Origin: Hygrocybe punicea
Lineage: Eukaryota; Basidiomycota; Agaricomycetes; Agaricales; Hygrophoraceae
Assembly: GCA_963556145.1 (NCBI GenBank)
Contig: OY744463.1
Location: 6,634,001-6,698,000 of the forward strand
Direction of reading: 5' to 3'
DNA: 64,000 nt
The notes under the pieces were generated by a model, which was not told where the DNA came from, did not search any database, and worked only from the letters and a program-made list of their open reading frames with translations. Position numbers and translations under genes: made by a program. Shown here piece after piece: positions 1 through 10,891 of this stretch (positions are counted from its first letter, which is position 1; each line of letters starts with the position of its first letter).

Positions 1-570
1 GCACAGACACTCTGTGCACAGCATCCAGAACAGCCAGTTCACTGCCAATCCGAGCGACCCCAGAGTATACACAGCATTCCCCTTGATCAAACAGCAACAT
101 TTTATGACTACATAATTATGAATGGTTCTCGTTACTATGCCTCTTCTGCAGTTGGCTCTTCTCGTGCATCCTTGGTCGAAGTCAACCTGGGCAGCCCAAC
201 TGATCACCAAATTCACCATGGCGAGCTCCTGGATATTTTTGTGTTTGATCAATTTCAAACTTGCCCACCCATTCGGTTTGGCCGCATGCGATGGTTCAAG
301 AAGTGGACAGGTCCACAGGAGGCAATTTGGGACACATAGTAAGTACAATCAGTGCCTGCTGATAAAGTGTTGAGACCGCCACTTTCCAGCCAAACTGTGA
401 ACGTTCTCCTTTGGGAATTGCACGAATACGATGCAGATGTGCAACTCCCTGCACTAATTGATCTGACATGCATTGAAGGACTTCTCGGTCTCTCTGTGGT
501 CAAGGTGGGGGCCTCAGATACGAAGCTATGGGCATTGGTTGGTTTAAACAAAGGTGTTACCCATATCATA
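1..570 (+). CDS. Left-truncated C-terminal part of an unrecognised protein
   Basis: Two open stretches (118-339 and about 360-570) can be joined across a short intron-like GTAAGT site at 340. The readable parts contain 'IRFGRMRWFKKW' and 'VNVLLWELHEYDADVQ'. The overall look resembles the C-terminal tails of agaricomycete transposase-associated proteins, but I cannot name a family. The gene probably begins left of the window. No start codon can be chosen with confidence and the 3' end is inferred from loss of coding character after about 570. It may be a decayed fragment. Confidence 0.25.
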
Positions 571-689
571 TCCTTTTTTGCAACTTACTCAACATTTTCT
601 AGACAATTTTTCTATTTAAACGAGGTTATACAATGTTCTGTGTGCTACAATACTTGTATCGTCCTTATTCTTTATGCATCAGTATTATC

Positions 690-2480
690 TAACTCTGAAT
701 CGTCTTCAATCTCGGCCAAGTATGCCAAATCTTCCTCAGAAATGTCGCCGTCCTGGATTTTGTCTACAAATCCACTCACCAGTCATGATCCATGCATAAT
801 TGCATTGTATCCTTGGCATCAAATTCCTTCCGCCAGGACTTTCGAACCATGCCAACAAACAGTATCGTGCAGGGATTTTTTGATGATGCTGGTGCTCTGG
901 TATTCATCTTGGATGGTGCGGCATAAAAAGTCTTTTTGGCCTTTGAATTTTTGATGCTCACTCGCCTCTTCTTGCGAGCGGGTTGCATACTCCCCTCTGC
1001 ACCTTCCCCATCAACCAGTGGATCTTGAGGCTCAGGCGCAGGACGACTCTTCGAAACATGGCCCATGTGATCCAGAACTTTCAACAACTTGACAAACTAT
1101 CAAGAATGCATCAGGTGATTCACTAGTTGAGTGCCGAGTACTCACTGTCTTCGAGCGCCAGGTTTTTCCTCACACCATATTTGCACCTTTACCAGCCTCA
1201 GTAAGCCTTCACCACTGCATCATATCCTTGCTAATATCTGATTCATTCAATGAAACGATGCTTGATGCATAATCGGTATCCAACATCCCCTCAACGCCCT
1301 TAAATCCCCACACCCGCTCAAACTCATTGACCATCCTCCTGCGCTCTTGCATGATCTACAACAAATGTCAAAGGGTACACTGAAGAAGTCATGCTAACTG
1401 ACTGTGGATCGGCGGTTTTGACGGCGATCATCAATCACCTTTTTTTCTAGTTTCTGTTTACCCTCATTGGATTGCAACTTTTTCCATGTGTTTGCGATTG
1501 ATCGGAAGTATGTTTTTGCACAAGTTTCGATGATGTCCTTTTTGAATGAATCATCGGGGATTGTCTTGCAACCGCTGTTACCATGGAGACGCTTTGGGGA
1601 ATGGTGAGTTATAGTCCGTTAACATGAATATTCAGCTACTCACCGTTTCGTTATCAAAAACACGGTCACTGAGCTCACGGATAAACCGATGGTTCACAGT
1701 TTTGTCAACTGCCACATTCATATCCGGCCTCCAGACATGAACCATACCTTCGCCTTCGACTTCACTGTCCTCGAACAATTGACCTGTTGCAAGTGGGCCT
1801 TTCAAGCATGTGACTCGATTTCTTTCACTCAATGCCAAATCGACGTTGCAAAGGCTCCAGAACATGCTGTGGACCAAGTCCTAATCCGAAAGTGAGTACC
1901 TTCATGCCTTTGTATCACAATCATGTGAGCTCACCTTTACTTGTCGGTGCTGGTTAGATATGCTCTTGGAGTTCGGTTTTGCACTCTTCTGTTGAGTCGA
2001 AAACTTTTCTTTCATCTCTTGAAATGCTTCTTCTAATTCGTCGACGCGTCGCTGTAGCTGTTTACTCATTCTATGCAAGTCTTCAACTTCGGCTGATACG
2101 TTTTCGCAGGTTGTACCAAGTCTTGCAAGATCCGAGTCAGAGAATTCATTGAATCATTTAGCAGGGGTTGAAACCATTTGAGAAACAGATGGTAAGTGGG
2201 GAGAGGTGTATATTGAAAAGAACCGTTCTGTGCAGGAGTTTGTGTCGGACTTGGGCGGGACATTTGATTGGACATGTTGGCTGGTCCACTGTAAAAATCA
2301 TCATGCGCAGCAACCGGATAGCCTCCAGATCATACCAACATATTTGAACTGTCAGTGTGGGTTTGCGAATAGGGCGTGTCATTGTGGAATAAGGCGGAGT
2401 TTTGCTGATAGGTGTTGCTCATCTGCGGAGATTGCCAACTCTCTTGTCTGTGACCACGGGGGGGAAAGTGCTGAGAAGGA
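690..2480 (-). CDS. Hypothetical multi-exon protein with Pro/Gln-rich N-terminus and coiled coil
   Basis: Several short minus-strand open blocks line up as exons. A polar N-terminal block near 2480-2150 contains 'NQMSRPSPTQTPAQNGSF'. A coiled coil near 2075-1945 contains 'RRVDELEEAFQEMKEKF'. A conserved-looking block at 1877-1632 contains 'NVAVDKTVNHRFIRELSD'. A basic block near 1560-1410 is rich in Lys/Arg and contains 'VIDDRRQNRRS'. A C-terminal block at 1087-690 contains 'KKRRVSIKNSKAKK' (nuclear-localisation-like) and an acidic tail. The order resembles a lineage-specific family of agaricomycete proteins, often multicopy, of unknown function. A stop inside the N-terminal block (near 2335) and uncertain splice sites mean it may be a pseudogene. 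Exon borders are approximate. Confidence 0.35.
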
Positions 2481-2499
2481 AAGTGAGCATTAATTTGAC

Positions 2500-3170
2500 T
2501 TTGTGATCATTGAATAACATACAAGTGATTCGTCAACTTGAAGATCCTGGGCATGCAACCTTGGAGTTCGAGAGGGCAACCTTGGAGTGCCCATGTCAAG
2601 GTGTGCATGCGCATCTAATGGTGATAACAACTCCGGGGATGAAGCGAGTCGTTCCAAAGCTGGCGGTGGGGCTCGAGGAGCATGCAAAGGAGTTTGGTAT
2701 GTGTTTGGGGTGGAACCAGGTGGCCGGTTCTGATGTGCCCCCCCCTAGTCTGGTAGGACATCAGTGGGAGGCTTCGTGTGCGGTGAACAGAGGGCAGGGA
2801 CTGGAGCTGGGTAACGGTTTTTTGCGGGGGGCCAGCAGGACAGGGTAGGGGATAGAGCTTGAAATGGATGTAAATCGGAGGAGGATATTAAATTAATCCT
2901 GATAACCATGGGCATGATCTCAACTAAAGTCGAAGTGAGGATATCGACAGAAGTATATCTTCTAACGACAGCTACTGTGCATGCAAGGTAGCATATCAAC
3001 GAAGCAAGAACCCTTCCTGATCCGGATAGAATGACAGGACGTCGGCGTTCCAACCATGCTTCAGACCAGGATCAAATTTCTCTCAAGCCGCAGGCTACAT
3101 CTAGGTACACTAGCTACCCCGACCCTCTCCAGATCGTGCTAAATCAGAGTTTCTGCAGTGAATATGGACT
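2500..3170. other. Intergenic stretch, nothing recognised
   Basis: Mixed sequence upstream of the minus-strand hypothetical gene. It holds only short open frames with no recognisable domain. No inverted-repeat ends or tandem repeats are visible. It may hold the promoter and 5' leader of that gene. Confidence 0.3.
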
Positions 3171-3173
3171 TAA

Positions 3174-5294
3174 TGAAATTAATTTTCTGTGCTCTACCTT
3201 GTATCTCATGAAATACTACATGGATTAACATGGTTATAGAGGGAAAGTTGTACTATTTCTTAAGGGCTATCTACTTCTATAATTACATTTGGACAATATT
3301 TAGTATTTGGTGACTTGTAGATGAAACAAAAGGTAAACCAGTACTTTTTGATACCCAAAATGACATTGTCAAATTATGGCATCAAATGAGCTCCTATGAA
3401 AAAGATTGTAGAGAGAAATTTGTTCATTTTTTCAAGGGCTAAAAGTACATATACCATGTTTTTCTTTATTTTTGTCCTTTGAGCTTGTAATCATAATTCT
3501 TGTGGCATTTCAAGTGTAATGTGTAGTGTTGCTGCAGCTATGGCTACTAGCCGACTAGTAGCCAAAGCTTTAGCTGAATTTAGCTTAGCCGATGACTGGC
3601 TAAGCTAAGGCTAAGGGTCTCGCTATGGCTTCAACTACTCAGTTTGAGTAGTCATTAGCTGGTCACTTCTAGCCAGCTATAGTTGACCACATTATGGTAC
3701 ATTACATTTACTTATTGCTATAGCTAATCACCAAAAAGTAATGGTTTTGGGGGATCCTGGCTCACTGTAAAGCAAATTCAAACACCAAATGATGAAGCGG
3801 CTGAGTTCAAACTTCAACTCACCATCTTGAATGTTGTCTGCAAGTTGAACGCGGTGAGTTCTAGCCATTTCACAATACCTTCATGGATGGATTCTTCAAC
3901 AGACACCCTCTACTGCGATGAGGAACGCTGCAGGAGTCAGCACAGCCCCATGGTGTGCATTTTTTTCCTTTCGATTTGTATGCTAAGATGTTACTAACCT
4001 TCAAAATTAACCCAGGGCATCAACGCGGACAAGCCCTCAGCGTGAACACATGGCCACAGTGCAAACACATGAAACACTCGGCCTCATTCCAGTTTCAAGA
4101 CACTATGCACAGTGTCATCGTACATGGCACGACACACATGGACATCCGGTGGCAGCACCAACGTGGCAACATCATAGACACACATCATTGCAGACACAAT
4201 GAATAAATGCCAGTGGACACTGCAGGGAATGGTGCATCCATTCCCTGCAGCTTGGTACATTTTGTTTTCTTCAATATTTCTATTTGAATGCTCTTCATTT
4301 CAGACCTTCCACATGCAAACACCCACAGACAGCGGTGCATGAACATGGTGGCAGTGTGAAAATCAAGAAGAGAATGCAGCAGGGGATGGGGGACACCCAC
4401 CCTGCTGCTTTTTGGTACGTTCTTCAATTCCATTCAATCATTTTCATTTTCATTTTCACTGACTCTTACATGGCACATATATATATGAGCACACGAGACA
4501 GCACACACACGGCAATGTGAATATGAGGCATACAAGTGAAAAGACATGGCAGAAGTGTTGACACTCAGAGTAGGAGGCAGACGCATGACAACAGTGGCAA
4601 GGTGAGCAGGGCTGCAGGGGTGCAATAACATAACTAAGGTGTCACAGCCAAGGCATTGACGCGCAATGCAGCAAGGGTTGAGCACCCCTGCGTGTGGTGT
4701 TTCTATAGTATATAATGTGACATGTAGTGTATGTAGTGCATTTTATTGAATATAGAACTCTCCTACACCAAATGAAGCTGGCTAGCAGTCGACTACAGTC
4801 GACTTTAGCTGCATGATCAACTAGTAAACTAATTAGCTGCGGCTAGCCAATAGCCATGGCTATCGGCTTTGACTAATGAAAATGGCCCAATTTAGCCTAG
4901 TTGTAGCTGCAACTAATCTAGTTGGCTAATGGCTAGCTTAGCCACGGCAACACTAGTAATGTGGACAAACATAGCACAAATGAAATGTTGCCTCAAAGAA
5001 CAAAAATAAAGAAAAACATGGTATATGTACTTTTAGCCCTTGAAAAAAATGAACAATTCTCTCTCTACAATCTTTTTCATAGGAGCTTATTTGATGCCAT
5101 AATTTGACAAAGTCATTTTGGGTGTCAAAAAGTACTGGTTTACCTTTTGTTTCATCTACAAGTCACCAAATACTAAATATTAATGTAATTATAGAAGTAG
5201 ATAGCCATTAAGAAATAGTACAACTTTCCCTCTATAACCATGTTAATCCATGCAGTATTTCATGAGATACAAGGTAGAGCACAGAAAATTTCAC
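3174..5294. repeat. Foldback (palindromic) element interrupted by a hAT-type element
   Basis: The left arm (about 3174-3515) and right arm (about 4964-5294) are near-perfect reverse complements. For example, 'TTCTGTGCTCTACCTTGTAT' in the left arm has its complement at the right end, and the block with 'GTACTTTTTGATACCC' is mirrored near 5125. The hAT-type element at 3524-4955 sits almost exactly in the loop, so the original foldback was about 0.7 kb. No protein is encoded. The outer ends align with small indels and no clear target duplication was found, so the borders are approximate. Confidence 0.8.
3524..4955. mobile_element. Non-autonomous hAT-type element G with TAGCTAAGC-iterated terminal repeats
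   Basis: The 8-bp duplication GTAATGTG at 3516-3523 and 4956-4963 is perfect. The ends read TAGTGTTGCTGCAGC and, inverted, TAGTGTTGCCGTGGC. This end type and an 8-bp duplication are typical of the hAT superfamily. Each terminal zone (about 150-200 bp) is a degenerate array of TAGCTAAGC/GCTAGCC-like words. The middle has no long ORF. It carries an intron-like GTGAGT...CAACAG segment near 3852-3902 and two hairpin boxes, one near 4224-4248 with TGCA at its centre (GGGAATGGTGCATCCATTCC) and one near 4381-4404. No transposase is present, so it must be mobilised in trans. Confidence 0.88.
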
Positions 5295-5377
5295 CAAGTC
5301 TTTTATGGTGCTTTTCAAAACTAATGACATTTCAAAAAACAAATTTGTTAAGTTTGGGGACCTAAGCAAATATTGTA

Positions 5378-5760
5378 CAGTATTCAATGGCTCCTTTGAA
5401 CACAAAAATTACCTTCAAATGCCACAGGTAGCAAAATTATCTTGAGAAAAATCTGAATAGACAGAAGGTTGCTCATATATCTCAAGACCTCTCATACCAA
5501 TTTTTAAAGAAATCTGTTGACACTGGAATGTTTTATGGTCAAAACATTAGTGTTCAAAGGAGTGATCAGATTTCTCTCTACTTTATCAATATTCAGTTTC
5601 TAATTTTATTGGTGGTTCTGAATAAACAACAATATCTAGATAGGTTCAGATAATACACTGAAGGAATTAGAACATTTTTTAGCAGTAGAAATCAGTACAG
5701 AATCAATTATATCAGGGTGTTCAAAGGACTGGTAGTGTTCAAAGGAGCCATTGAACACTG
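5378..5760. mobile_element. 383-bp TA-flanked MITE, copy 1 (Tc1/mariner-like)
   Basis: Terminal inverted repeats CAGTATTCAATGGCTCC and, inverted from the right end, CAGTGTTCAATGGCTCC lie directly inside TA dinucleotides (5376-5377 and 5761-5762). A second copy of identical length lies at 61104-61486 in the opposite orientation. TA target duplications and short inverted repeats fit a Tc1/mariner-derived miniature element. No coding capacity. Confidence 0.88.
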
Positions 5761-5762
5761 TA

Positions 5763-6430
5763 ATCAAAAAGTCAGGAAACACTACTGACAAACATTAGAA
5801 CTAGTTTTCACAGCAAACCGAAGCAATAAATCACTTAATATGAGTCTCTACTACTTTTGACTACCAGAAAAGGCTTCGCTGATGCTTGACAAACATTACA
5901 TAAGCAAGCCTTTTGCGACTCACAGCAACTGTGTAGGTTGTCACACTGCTATAATCACCAATCAAACTATCAGAGGTTCTTCAAACGTACATTTAGAACA
6001 AATTGTTCACAACAGAATGTTTTTTTTCACTCTAATTTCCCCCCAGAACAATGGTGATTTCATTGGTTTGAAAGATGTAGCAAGATTTTTTTAAATCTAC
6101 TACAAACAAGTTATGCAGATTGAAGCCCAGTGAGAAGTCCGTATGTTAAGGACCTTTTAGATAGTATAAAATATTTTTATTTCCCATGAGCATATTTAAA
6201 ACGAAGTTTGCAATGATAGCATATGGATTTCGAGTGATATCCTTTACAAAACAATGGTATTTCTTTTGCGATCGTTTACGGTACTGTACAATGTGCTCCG
6301 AGAGTTTCTGCATCCATTCCCCATTCCCCCCACCCTCATCCCTGCCCGCTCCCCGTTCCCATTCCCATTCCTATTCACAATGCTCAGCCCACTGCAACTC
6401 TTGCCGCTGCCGCCTTTGCTGCCTTGACGT
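5763..6430. other. AT-rich intergenic DNA ending in a CCCATTC-type pyrimidine repeat
   Basis: No gene is recognised. Short open frames have no domain signature. Between about 6313 and 6380 there is a C/T-rich simple repeat built on CCCATTCC/CCCCATTC words, followed by a short GC-rich stretch that abuts the LTR element. Confidence 0.4.
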
Positions 6431-6565
6431 TGTAGTAGGAGGTCACGTGATAGGATCCCACGGTTCGTAGGACTACTTAGTAGAGATCACACTGTAGTAG
6501 AGACTCAGCTTATCCCACCATGATGCACCCATGACACCCTGAGTGGGCACCCCCTGCCCACTCCA
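6431..6565. repeat. 5' LTR of the TRIM/LARD element
   Basis: 135 bp, TGTAGTAGG...CCACTCCA. It contains a CACGTG palindrome near its start and matches 7974-8108 almost base for base. It is also related in layout to the solo LTR at 42214-42351. Confidence 0.8.
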
Positions 6566-7973
6566 CCTGGTGATGAGAGTGTGATTCGTCTCAGCCTTGC
6601 TTTTCTCACCATTCTCTGCTTGTTTTGAGCCTTTTGACTGGTTTTCTCGCACCTACGAGTTTTTTCATGCGGTCTCACCACCCAGTTCTAGGGCAGCGCC
6701 CATTTTTTCGTCCACAGCCGGCCACACGGCCACCAGCGTCCTCGTTACATAGCCCACAAGCCCTCACGTCTCACGAAGCACCGTCACCACTCCTTTTATG
6801 GGGCAAAACGGCCAACATGCGCACCGCCACGTCACCGTCTTCAAGCGACATTTTTCATAGTTCACCACCAAGACACGCTCGTAAGAGCCCCCACGCCTAC
6901 ACTAAATGCCCCCAAGACCCACGCTAAGCCACGTTGCACCAATCACGTGCGTCTTCACGGCCAGGATACCTTTTCCGCGTCACATTATCCCAAAACATTT
7001 TTTTACAGTTCTCAAGCAATGTACGCGCGCTCGAAGCGCCCTTAGCACTCACGACGCACGTCCTAGAGCCTGCGCACCCCCGTGTACGCCCACACGAGCC
7101 AACCTCGCCGATTTAGAGCCCCCGCGTCACGCCACGTCATCTTCGTTAGCACCCCATTCCCGTCAGTTAAAGCCCTACACGTACACGTTACACCCCCCAT
7201 GCCCTCGTTCAACCTACCCGAGCCCTCCGCTCCCATTTGTCGTCCCAAATGAACGGTCACCGGCCTTTCTGGCCACCACCACGTCACCACACCCCCATCC
7301 CCCGTTTTCGCGTAGCCGAGCCATCTAGCCCACGCAACCGACCCCACAGGCCCTCGTTCAACATACCGGACATCCCCGTTCGCTCGCACCATCCCAGACG
7401 AGCAGTCGCCAGCCTTTATGGCCATCCCCCGGACCCGCCGTGTCATTGATAGTCGACCCCCGTTTTTCATCATTCCCCCACGCAAGTACACTCGTCGGAC
7501 TCCCCACGACCTCGCCCCAAGTTCAGAAGCACAAAAGTATTTCTTTGTCACCCCGCATGAGCCACCCCCGCCGTTTTCGAAGTCCCCAGAGTTTCTCACG
7601 TCATCGTCAGTTCACCACCCAGTTTTTCATAGATCCCCGCCTCGTGTCCATCCGTTCAATTCCCTACAGCCTCGTTTGACACCCTAGGACCTACCGCTAC
7701 CACCGCGTTCACCTACCCCCACCCCATGCCACACCGCCACTCTCACAAGACCCCCATGTTTTTCGCAAGTTACGCTCTGAGCACAGGCGATTCGGTCAAC
7801 AAGCGGCGCTCTTAAGCTGGTGGTGGCGTCCACTGGGGGGAGTGCCAGTTGGCAGCGTTTCATAAGTCCTCGACGGAGTTAGAGTTTGAGTTAGAGTTTT
7901 GGGATCTTTGTGAGTTTTGGGATCTTTTGGCTTCAGTGGTGAGGACGCCACTGTTTTTTTCGAGGGGGGTAGA

Positions 7974-8108
7974 TGTAGTAGGAGGTCACGTGATAGGATC
8001 CCACGGTTCGTAGGACTACTTAGTAGAGATCACACTGTAGTAGAGACTCAGCTTATCCCACCATGATGCACCCATGACACCCTGAGTGGGCACCCCCTGC
8101 CCACTCCA
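7974..8108. repeat. 3' LTR of the TRIM/LARD element
   Basis: 135 bp, the direct repeat of 6431-6565, immediately downstream of the purine tract. The near identity of the two LTRs points to a fairly recent insertion. Confidence 0.8.
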
Positions 8109-8124
8109 ATGTCCTGTTTGACTT

Positions 8125-10159
8125 TCTTGCTCTTGTCCTCATAATGCTACCCAATGTATTCTGTAGTTGCAACCAAAAAAGACCTCCATAAGCAGACATA
8201 CCTTTTTCGTGGCATCATCAAGGTCTTCCCAGACCTGTTCAAACTTGGCCTTCGTAATGCAATGCTTCGTGCAGTGGTTGATGGCAAAAAGATTCCTGTA
8301 AAGTAGGGATCAGTGTTAGCGCATGCATGAATTCAAATGACTCACTTTGGCGTCATGGCCTGCGTTGGGTTCATCATGGGGCCCTTCTTGATCGGCTTCT
8401 CTTTATCCTTTCCCTTCGATGCATCAATGGCAGACGAAGAGGATGCAGTGTTCGCAGAACGAGTGGCGGCCCGGGAAACAGGTTTGATTAGAGGTGTTGC
8501 AACTATCTGTTGCGCAGATTCACTTTTCCAGATCAATTATTAGCTGAAATGATATATTTCGTGTCCGAGAATGGGACTCACAAAGGATTGATGATCTTGA
8601 AAGGAGGTTGTTTTGGAACGAGTGCAGAAGTGTCCTGCGCTCCGTCAGCGGGAAAAGGCATAGGGATGTCTAGTGCTTCTTTGGTTGTAGGCAACACATT
8701 GCTGGTCTCTATGAAGGATGTCATTGTCAGGATGTTATAGAATATCTATCACTTACTTTCCGTAGACAAATCTAAGGGCTGTGCAGGTACAAGCGAGGGA
8801 TCAATCGAGCAATCAATCTGCGGCCGCGCCAGAGGGATGGGCGGAATGATGTCTTTGGTGGCATCGACAGGAGAGCTTGGTGGTGTGGTATCAGACAATG
8901 AATCTGTTAGCGTGGAACTAGAAGACGTAGATATGCCGACAGAACTTCCTTCTTGTGTAGCGAGTTGAGGGACTTTGAAATGCCTCTTTTTACCAGGAGG
9001 TGCATGAAAACCCATCTGGGCACGCTTCTGTGGTAGGTGCATATACTCGTCGGTGTCACCTAAGACCGCCGTTTCGCTCATGTTCGTTCGTTCCTCCGTC
9101 TTTGGCACCTTCTCTTTCATGACGTGTTTGCTGTACCAACCGGGGTAATTAACGGTGGCAAGATGCTCCAGCTTCCAATGGTTCTCACAATATCGAAGTT
9201 CCGGTATGCGCTTGTACATTTCTGTGCAGAAAAAATTTCTTGCTGTTGCTGTACCTTTATGGTGTCCATTAGTGGACTTCTGTGTTGATAAAATGATTTT
9301 ACACAAACATACCTTTGCCCCACTTCACTGGGGCCATGTTTCTGTCGTGAAGCTCAGCCCAGAGCTCTCTCATCTGGAACGTCGTGTTTGAGATTCGGTA
9401 TCCGTTCACAGTGAGTCCATTCTCGTCTTCGACAAACCCACAAGAGACATTTTCCCCTGTAGCAATTCGAGATCTGCCCCGGGTACCAACCTTGTTGTTG
9501 ACTGTCGTGACAGTCTGGCTTTTTGCTCCAATCCAGTCTTGCTTCCGCCAGAATCTGACTTTAGGGTATTCTTGTTGATCTGGAGGGGTCAACAGCGACT
9601 CCGAGCTGAGTTCAGGGCTGCCGGATGAGCGAATCGTGTTTGTCATAGTTTTCATTGTCTCTCTGTAGCAATGTGTTAGCATAACTATCCCGAGTAGGTA
9701 TACAACATACCGCGAGAAATCCAATTGTGATTTCAAGCGCATGTGGTCATAAAAAAGATCTCGGTAGGATGGATTGCGAAGTAGAGTGTCGTGATCAAGG
9801 TCCTCAATGATCATTTGTTGCAACGGATAACGTGAGCCAGGCTGGATTTGCTGTAAGAGTACCGTTTTTTTGTCGTTGATTGTATCAAATGGCAAATATA
9901 TGCGTACCATTTGCGAAGTCATTCCAATATTACCTACACTCCATGGATCTGAAACCTGTCTATGCATTGTTTTATTGGTTGTAGCGACTTTGCGTGTGCT
10001 CATTTGATTGTATGTGGGAAGGTAGAGGTTTTGATTCGAAGGCGACAAGATGCTTGCTGGTAGTTCTGGGGAATCGTCAAGAAAGAGTGAGTTCTGCTCT
10101 GACGAGCCTGACTGAGAGAAAGATGGATAAACGTAGGGATTGTTGGTGCCATTTGGCAT
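8125..10159 (-). CDS. Agaricomycete-specific hypothetical protein, companion of the Plavaka transposase
   Basis: At least five minus-strand blocks form one spliced gene starting at ATG 10159. The first exon (to about 9713) is Ser/Pro-rich and ends near 'FYDHMRLKSQLDFSR'. The second (about 9663-9318) carries the most conserved-looking part, 'YPKVRFWRKQDWIG' and 'MRELWAELHDRNMAPVKWGK'. The third (about 9255-8760) begins 'FFCTEMYKRIPELRYCENHW' and 'NYPGWYSKH', then becomes low complexity. Later exons run to about 8125 and end with an alpha-helical block, 'AKFEQVWEDLDDATKK'. Introns of about 50-60 nt with GTATGT donors support real splicing. This family is widespread and multicopy in mushroom genomes and has no known activity. 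Its position just downstream of a Plavaka transposase on the same strand suggests it is element-borne cargo. The 3' end is approximate. Confidence 0.5.
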
Positions 10160-10168
10160 GGTCGTAGT

Positions 10169-10753
10169 ATGAGACCAAGAGGTGTCACGCCTGTAACCGC
10201 TAAGTCAGTCACCGCTAACTTGGCCAGTCACCTAACCACCTCTATGGCATTACCTGCTGACCGTGTACTTCATCTTCATGTTGACAACCTCACACACGAA
10301 TTCAAAAAATACACCCTAGAATTTGATGTGAAGTATCCAGGAACTATGGTCAGTCTGATCGCACCTTTCCACCGAAAGTGAATGACCTCTATCTAGACAC
10401 TTGTTATTGCAATCCGTGCCACTGAGGATGTCATTCCCAAGCGCGAAGATGTCGATATTCCGAAACATGAAGATGCTGATATCAAACTGTTTAATTGCAA
10501 ACACGAGGATGATAACGATGACTCGGATGAAATCACACTCTCGACAACTAGTGTACACACTTTGGCTGAGCCAGCCATTGTCCTAGCACGCCGCGTTGTC
10601 CCAGGATCTCACAATATTCACCAACCTATCCATTCTCATCGCATTTCGTCAGCACTAGCCAGAGAGGAGAAGGAAAACCTTTTACCAGCCAAATGTTGGC
10701 AGGAGGAGGGCTCGGAGGATGGTTTTTTACAGGCCAAATGTAGGAGGATGTAG
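10169..10753 (+). CDS. Possible small acidic hypothetical protein
   Basis: Two open stretches (ATG at 10169, or at 10244 in the same frame, to about 10346, and about 10400-10753) could be joined by a 50-60 nt intron. The second is rich in Glu/Asp ('HEDADIKLFNCKHEDDNDD') and ends with Lys/Arg. No domain is recognised and there is no supporting neighbour. It lies between two minus-strand genes and may simply be their intergenic spacer. Confidence 0.2.
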
Positions 10754-10891
10754 CTATCGTGTCACTCGCTCTCTTTTGTTGTCATTTTGTACTCTTAACA
10801 TTGTCATTTTGTACTCTTAACGTTGTTGTGGATTCGCTCGTACTCGGAAATGATAGAATTCAGTCACTCAAAAAGATACATTGTTCTAAGA

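Larger units (their letters stand above)
6431..8108. mobile_element. TRIM/LARD-type non-autonomous LTR retrotransposon
   Basis: Two near-identical 135-bp direct repeats (6431-6565 and 7974-8108) begin with TG and end with CA, as LTRs do. They flank 1.4 kb with no reverse transcriptase, integrase or gag. A purine tract (CGAGGGGGGTAGA) directly precedes the 3' LTR, matching a polypurine tract. TGGTGATGAGAG starts 2 bp after the 5' LTR and is a candidate primer-binding site. Flanks are ACGT on the left and ATGT on the right, a possible 4-bp duplication with one C-to-T change. The interior is strongly C-rich on the plus strand, so long open frames there are compositional artefacts. Confidence 0.75.

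Noticed and set aside
6625..7687. Several 60-178-residue frames in the LTR element interior
   Set aside because: The plus strand is strongly C-rich, giving long Pro/Ser/Arg frames in all phases; none resembles gag or pol.
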